Positions 59,470 through 64,000 of a stretch of DNA of 64,000 nucleotides are shown one piece after another (position 1 is the first letter of the stretch; every line of letters starts with the position of its first letter). Origin of the DNA: an uncultured Pseudomonadales bacterium (GTDB taxonomy: Bacteria; Pseudomonadota; Gammaproteobacteria; Pseudomonadales; Balneatricaceae). The translations under genes were made by a program, and so were the position numbers. Under the pieces are notes generated by a model that was not told the DNA's origin, made no database searches, and was given only the letters and a program-made list of their open reading frames with translations. The DNA is taken from NCBI GenBank assembly GCA_938084925.1, contig CALKFY010000039.1:29070-93069 (forward strand). The letters are read 5' to 3'.

Positions 59470-60867
59470 TTAGCGAGATGAGCGCTTGTCCCATGGGCTA
59501 GGGGCTTTGCCTGTATTGCCTGAACTCTGCTTTTGTCCACTAGGCTTGCCTTGACGTGCTTTGTTGCCATTAGGTTTATTGGCATTGGTGGATTTGCGTC
59601 GTGGTGCTAACTTTTGATTGCCAGAATCATTCTTAGACCCACTTGCACGATTGTCGGTATTACCTGTTTTAGGTTTGTTCTTTTTTGGGCGCTTAGCTTT
59701 TAACGGTCTAATAGGCTTGGAATGGGGCACTTCATGGCTGGGTTCAAAGCCAGATTCATATTCACGTTCAATGTGCTTCTGAATCAGTTGCTCAATATCA
59801 TTTAGGTAATCAATTTCATCAGCGCTGACTAATGACAAGGCTTCGCCTGTCTGCTCGGCGCGACCAGTACGGCCGATACGGTGTACGTAGTCCTCTGCCA
59901 CATTAGGTAGGTCTAAGTTGATAACGATAGGTAGCTGGCTGATGTCTAGCCCACGTGCGGCTATATCAGTGGCAACCAGTACCTGTATAGATTTGTCTTT
60001 GAAATTGGCCAATGCTTTCATGCGTGCCGATTGGCTTTTGTTGCCGTGAATAGCCGCCGCACTGATGCCGGCAGTATCTAGTACTTTAACCAGTTTATTG
60101 GCACCATGTTTGGTGCGGCTAAATACCAATACTTGGTACCAGTTATGCTGTTTAATAAGATGGATAAGTAACTTAGGTTTGGACTTTTTGTCGGCAGGTA
60201 TAAGCCACTGCTTGACGTTTTTGGCGGTGCTGTTGGGTGGGGTTACGTCAATTTGTTCTGGGTTGTGCATCAAACCACGGGCAAGATCACGAATATGATC
60301 AGCAAAGGTTGCTGAAAACATTAGGTTCTGGCGCTTTTGCGGGAGCAAAGCCATGATCTTCTTAAGATCATGGATGAAGCCCATGTCCAGCATGCGGTCA
60401 GCTTCATCGAGTACTAACATTTCCAAGTCATCAAAGCTGATAGCATTTTGCTGATAAAGATCGAGTAAGCGGCCAGGGGTAGCCACCAGAATATCAACAC
60501 CGCCACGCAAGCGTTGCATTTGGGGGTTGATTTTTACCCCACCGTATACCACTTCACTGCGAATACCTAAGGGCTGACCATAACGGTGGGCGTTTTCATG
60601 CACCTGTGCTGCAAGTTCTCGTGTAGGCGTCAACACTAGGGCGCGGGCTTGGTTGTTTTTGGCTTTTGGGCCCTTAGCCAGCATCTGTATCATTGGCAGG
60701 CTAAAGGCCGCTGTTTTGCCAGTGCCTGTTTGGGCAGCAGCCATAACGTCTCGGCCACCAAGTATGGCTGGAATAGCCTTAGCTTGGATCGGTGTCGGTG
60801 TTGCATAGCCATTGGCAACGAGATGGTCGTTAAGCGTTTGGCTTAAACCAAGCTGGGAAAAAGGCAT
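59470..60867 (-). CDS. rhlE: DEAD-box RNA helicase RhlE
   Basis: ATP-dependent RNA helicase of 465 aa acting in ribosome maturation or RNA turnover. It has the Q motif ([19 protein letters not shown]), motif [13 protein letters not shown], motif [12 protein letters not shown] (DEAD), motif III SATF, and motif [15 protein letters not shown]. From about residue 380 the tail is basic and low-complexity (K/N/G/S-rich), typical of the RhlE group. The start ATG 60867 has GGAG ten bases upstream. It is divergent from the YdiJ gene. Confidence 0.93.
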   Translation of the reverse strand: MPFSQLGLSQTLNDHLVANGYATPTPIQAKAIPAILGGRDVMAAAQTGTGKTAAFSLPMIQMLAKGPKAKNNQARALVLTPTRELAAQVHENAHRYGQPLGIRSEVVYGGVKINPQMQRLRGGVDILVATPGRLLDLYQQNAISFDDLEMLVLDEADRMLDMGFIHDLKKIMALLPQKRQNLMFSATFADHIRDLARGLMHNPEQIDVTPPNSTAKNVKQWLIPADKKSKPKLLIHLIKQHNWYQVLVFSRTKHGANKLVKVLDTAGISAAAIHGNKSQSARMKALANFKDKSIQVLVATDIAARGLDISQLPIVINLDLPNVAEDYVHRIGRTGRAEQTGEALSLVSADEIDYLNDIEQLIQKHIEREYESGFEPSHEVPHSKPIRPLKAKRPKKNKPKTGNTDNRASGSKNDSGNQKLAPRRKSTNANKPNGNKARQGKPSGQKQSSGNTGKAPSPWDKRSSR

Positions 60868-61048
60868 AATATTGGAACTCCAGAAATGAGGCCGCAAGGA
60901 TACCGTATTTGCTGACTTTTAGCTATTTTGTACGTCTTTATATTGGTTTTTAATAGCTTAATCAGATGACGTTTTAATGGGTTTTTATGTCGCTCTCAGG
61001 TAAAATGCAGATCCGCTTTATGCAATTTATATTAAACGCTCAGGTCCC

Positions 61049-64000
61049 ATGTCCAATACCTCTGTTTTTGCCACCAATTCCCTATATCTTGAATTTCTTC
61101 AGAGCCTAGAAAAGGCTGGTTTTAACGGTGAGATGAGCCCTGATAAAGCCACTCGCCTAAGCTTGGCCACCGATAACAGTGTTTATCAAATCATCCCTCA
61201 AGGTGCGGTATTTCCTAGCCATGAAGCTGATCTGCTAGTTTTGTTTGAACTCGCTAGTAAGCCTGAGTTTAACGGCATCCAATTTGCTCCTCGTGGTGGT
61301 GGTACCGGTACCAACGGTCAATCTTTAAATACTGGGCTGGTGGTGGATTGTTCACGCCATATGCGCGATATCCTGGAACTGAATCTTGAGCAAGGATACG
61401 TACGCGTACAGCCAGGTATCATCCGCGACCAGCTAAACGATGCCTTGCGTGCACACGGTGTATTTTTTGCACCTAGTTTATCTACTAGCAACCGTGCCAC
61501 AGTGGGCGGTATGGCTAGCACCGATGCTTGTGGTCAAGGATCACGTATTTATGGGCGTACTAGTAATCACGTTAAAGGTTTAAAAATCATTTTAGCGGAT
61601 GGTGAACAGGTAGCTTGTCAGCCCATGACTAGTACAGAGTTGGACGTGGTTATTGCCAAGGGTGACCGCACTGGCCAACTATATAAACAAGTTGCGCAAT
61701 TGGTAGCACAAAAAGCCAGTTTAATTGAACAGGTATTTCCTAAGTTAAATCGTTTTATGACGGGTTATAACCTAGCTCACATCCAGTCCCAAGATACATT
61801 CAATATGGCGGCTTTGGTGTGTGGTAGTGAAGGTACCTTGGCCATGGTGTCAGAGCTGACTTTGCAGCTTACACCTATCCCCAAGCATAAGCAGCTATTG
61901 GCTTTACGATACACCAGCTTTGATGCGGCTTTGCGCGATGCGAATCGCTTGGTTGAACTTAACCCAGATGCCATTGAAACCATTGATGACACGATCATCA
62001 AGTTGGCTAAAGAAGATGTTATTTGGCATCGAGTTGGCGGTTTCTTAGGTGCCGAACAGGCCGATGAAGTGAAAGCCGTTAACCTAGTTGAATTTAGCTC
62101 TATGCAGGATGAAGAGTTGGTTACCAAGGTTGATGCTGTTTGCGCTGATTTAGATGCTGCTCAGACCAGCTCAGCTATTGGTTACTTTCGTACCGCTCAA
62201 GCTGCGGATATGGGCGCCCTATGGGATTTACGTAAAAAAGGCGTTGGCCTGCTAGGCAATGTTAAAGGCAAGCGTCGTCCTATACCGTTTGTAGAGGACA
62301 CGGCCGTACCTCCTGAAAACCTAGCCGATTATATCGTCGAGTTTCGAGCCTTACTTGACGGTCTAGGCATTCGTTATGGCATGTTTGGTCATGTTGATGC
62401 CGGTTGTTTGCACGTGCGCCCAGCGTTAAATATGCGTGATCCCGATGATGCTAAGCTAATGCGTCATATATCGGATTCTGTATCTCAGTTAGTACGCAAG
62501 TACGGCGGTGTCATGTGGGGCGAACATGGTAAGGGTTTCCGTAGTGAATATACACCTGAAGTCATTGGACCTGAATTGTATGCAGATATGCGTCAAATCA
62601 AAGCCTGGTTTGACCCTCATAATCAGCTTAATCCGGGTAAAATTTGTACGCCTTGTGGATGCGATTCAGATCACGCTACTAATGACATCGAATTGGTAAA
62701 AGTTGATGATCCTCGCACCCGTGGTGCTATGGATAGACAGATACCCGAATCAGTGATTGAACATTGGGAGCCTATCATTGCTTGTAATGGCAATGGTGCT
62801 TGTTTTAATTATCAGGCCGAGTCTGAGATGTGTCCTTCCTACAAGGCCACCAAAGACCGTGTGCAATCTCCTAAGGGCCGAGCCAGTTTATTGCGCGAAT
62901 GGCTGCGTCAGGAGCAAACAGGGACTGTCGATAAAGAACTAGAAGAGCAAACCTACACGGCATTGAATACCTGTCTAGCCTGTAAGGCTTGTACTACTCA
63001 ATGCCCCATCAAGGTAGACATCCCCACTTATCGTAGCCGCTTTTTGGCTAGCTATTTTAGTAATCGACGCCGTCCTCTAAAGGACTATATGATTGCTGGC
63101 GTAGAAGAATTTGGGATTTGGGCCGGTAAATTATCGGGTCTTATTAATCCAATCATGCAAACCAGTTTAGCAAAGCAGTTGAGCAAACAGCTCATGGGCA
63201 TGCAAAATATGCCAGCAGTGCACACTTATCGATTGTCTAAACTTACCGGTATAGCCGGCGTCGAAGCCTACCGTAAAGAATATTTAGATGATCTATCTGA
63301 TATTGATAAGCTACGTCGGGTGATAATTGTCCAAGATGCATTCACCTCGTGTTTTGATTTACCTACGGTGCAGGCTATATTGCGGGCGTTGGTGGCTATG
63401 GGTTTTGTTCCCGTAGTGATGCCTTTAGGTGTATCTGGTAAAGCTAGGCATGTGAAGGGGTTTGAAAAGTCATTTAACAAACTGGCGCAAGCGCAAGCTG
63501 TTAAACTCAAATCTGCTGCTGCAACGGGTATTCCTTTGGTTGCTATAGATCCTAGTGTGGGGCTTATCTATCGTGATGAGTACACCCATGTTGTAGATAA
63601 TATGCCCATGGTATCCTTGTTGCATGAATGGTTAGCAACGGCCATGGAAGGGGTTGTCTGCCCAGATCTTTCATCTAAAGCGGCCAACTCCATTAGTCTC
63701 TTTGCCCATTGTAGTGAGAAGGCCATGTTACCCAACAGCAATCAGTTATGGCAGCAGGTATTTGCTAAGTTTGGTCTGCAAGTGCAAACCCCGGCGGTAG
63801 GTTGTTGCGGTATGGCTGGCACCTTTGGTCATGAGGTGGCTAATCAAGACGTTTCTCAAACCTTGTTTGACATAAGTTGGAAGCAACCAGTTGCGGATGC
63901 TGGCATTGTTTTGGCTACGGGCTACTCTTGCCGTACTCAAACTAAGCTGCAAACAGCCAGCACAGGCAAGAGCGTCTTACATCCTTTGCATTACTTACAA
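61049..64000 (+). CDS. ydiJ: YdiJ-type FAD-linked/Fe-S dehydrogenase (3' truncated; missing from the ORF track)
   Basis: The frame is open from ATG 61049 to the right edge (984 codons), so the track omits it. The N-terminal FAD_binding_4 domain carries RGGGTGTNGQSL and ATVGGMASTDACGQGS. An FAD-linked oxidase C domain includes FGHVDAGCLHVRP and NPGKICTPCGCD. The iron-sulfur region shows CNGNGACFNYQAESEMCP and CLACKACTTQCP, and a CCG-type domain ends with VGCCGMAGTFG. This is the architecture of E. coli YdiJ (about 1018 aa), reported as D-2-hydroxyglutarate dehydrogenase; a D-lactate dehydrogenase is the alternative. About 30 residues are missing. Confidence 0.88.
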   Translation, partial: MSNTSVFATNSLYLEFLQSLEKAGFNGEMSPDKATRLSLATDNSVYQIIPQGAVFPSHEADLLVLFELASKPEFNGIQFAPRGGGTGTNGQSLNTGLVVDCSRHMRDILELNLEQGYVRVQPGIIRDQLNDALRAHGVFFAPSLSTSNRATVGGMASTDACGQGSRIYGRTSNHVKGLKIILADGEQVACQPMTSTELDVVIAKGDRTGQLYKQVAQLVAQKASLIEQVFPKLNRFMTGYNLAHIQSQDTFNMAALVCGSEGTLAMVSELTLQLTPIPKHKQLLALRYTSFDAALRDANRLVELNPDAIETIDDTIIKLAKEDVIWHRVGGFLGAEQADEVKAVNLVEFSSMQDEELVTKVDAVCADLDAAQTSSAIGYFRTAQAADMGALWDLRKKGVGLLGNVKGKRRPIPFVEDTAVPPENLADYIVEFRALLDGLGIRYGMFGHVDAGCLHVRPALNMRDPDDAKLMRHISDSVSQLVRKYGGVMWGEHGKGFRSEYTPEVIGPELYADMRQIKAWFDPHNQLNPGKICTPCGCDSDHATNDIELVKVDDPRTRGAMDRQIPESVIEHWEPIIACNGNGACFNYQAESEMCPSYKATKDRVQSPKGRASLLREWLRQEQTGTVDKELEEQTYTALNTCLACKACTTQCPIKVDIPTYRSRFLASYFSNRRRPLKDYMIAGVEEFGIWAGKLSGLINPIMQTSLAKQLSKQLMGMQNMPAVHTYRLSKLTGIAGVEAYRKEYLDDLSDIDKLRRVIIVQDAFTSCFDLPTVQAILRALVAMGFVPVVMPLGVSGKARHVKGFEKSFNKLAQAQAVKLKSAAATGIPLVAIDPSVGLIYRDEYTHVVDNMPMVSLLHEWLATAMEGVVCPDLSSKAANSISLFAHCSEKAMLPNSNQLWQQVFAKFGLQVQTPAVGCCGMAGTFGHEVANQDVSQTLFDISWKQPVADAGIVLATGYSCRTQTKLQTASTGKSVLHPLHYLQ

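Noticed and set aside
1-64000. CRISPR arrays, rRNA operons, prophage or transposase genes
   Set aside because: No regularly spaced identical repeats, no rRNA sequence and no phage or transposase ORFs were found on either strand.

Overview
The window looks like chromosomal DNA of a free-living, aerobic, probably marine gammaproteobacterium in the Oceanospirillales/Pseudomonadales/Cellvibrionales area. Supporting signs are YgfB-type UPF0149, TtcA, EpmC, AlaA, RNase T, a cbb3 oxidase with the ccoGHIS assembly set, FabV, a Pds-type two-component system and glycine-betaine-type methylamine catabolism. Gene density is high and GC content moderate. I see no rRNA, CRISPR array, prophage, transposase or integrase. 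The species cannot be named from this sequence.

Layout. 0-1.9 kb: tungstate ABC transporter tupABC (tupA cut by the left edge). 1.9-6.9 kb: UPF0149 protein, recQ, a structured 470-bp spacer, a DUF2058 protein, ttcA, apt. 7-15.5 kb: a complete cbb3 cytochrome oxidase locus on the minus strand (ccoNOQP, a bidirectional terminator, then ccoGHIS and a TauE/SafE-like membrane protein); the 58-codon ccoQ is absent from the supplied ORF track. 15.9-24 kb: small housekeeping and unknown genes, including tusA, proQ, trxA, a MATE exporter, epmC, an SCO copper chaperone and pheA. 24-29.2 kb: trmH and a pdxB / NAD-kinase-like / methyltransferase operon facing alaA. 29.4-33.5 kb: msrB, yajG, a tRNA-Asp/Val/Asp cluster, a DUF924 protein and msrQ-msrP. 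33.5-37.3 kb: a GGDEF-EAL protein, fabV and a second tRNA-Val.

37.5-51 kb is the metabolic centre: soxBDAG (heterotetrameric sarcosine oxidase), a class V aminotransferase, an RsuA-like pseudouridine synthase, etfBA, and an 841-aa dimethylglycine-dehydrogenase-like flavoprotein. Together these could take N,N-dimethylglycine through sarcosine to glycine. The first step would feed electrons to ETF, the second would reduce oxygen, and both would load one-carbon units on tetrahydrofolate. msrA follows. 51-64 kb: trpS with a long C-terminal extension, a PdsR/PdsS-like two-component pair without its usual sortase genes, yidD, rnt, pyrC, argG, a 62-aa unknown protein, rhlE, and a YdiJ-type FAD/Fe-S dehydrogenase that runs off the right edge and is also missing from the ORF track.

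The least explained feature is a dispersed non-coding repeat family with four copies (A-D, about 19.0, 19.2, 31.2 and 45.6 kb). A conserved core of about 140-150 nt is bracketed in every copy by long inverted arms (16-29 bp), and the arm sequence is different in each copy. In copies B and C five of the six departures from perfect pairing are G-U compatible. All copies lie in tail-to-tail gene spacers. Copies A and B form a unit enclosed by 14-bp direct repeats. This could be a structured RNA or a palindrome-associated mobile element. Other unexplained sites are the nested hairpins at 4.47-4.75 kb, two REP-like palindromes, and two perfect palindromes upstream of etfB.
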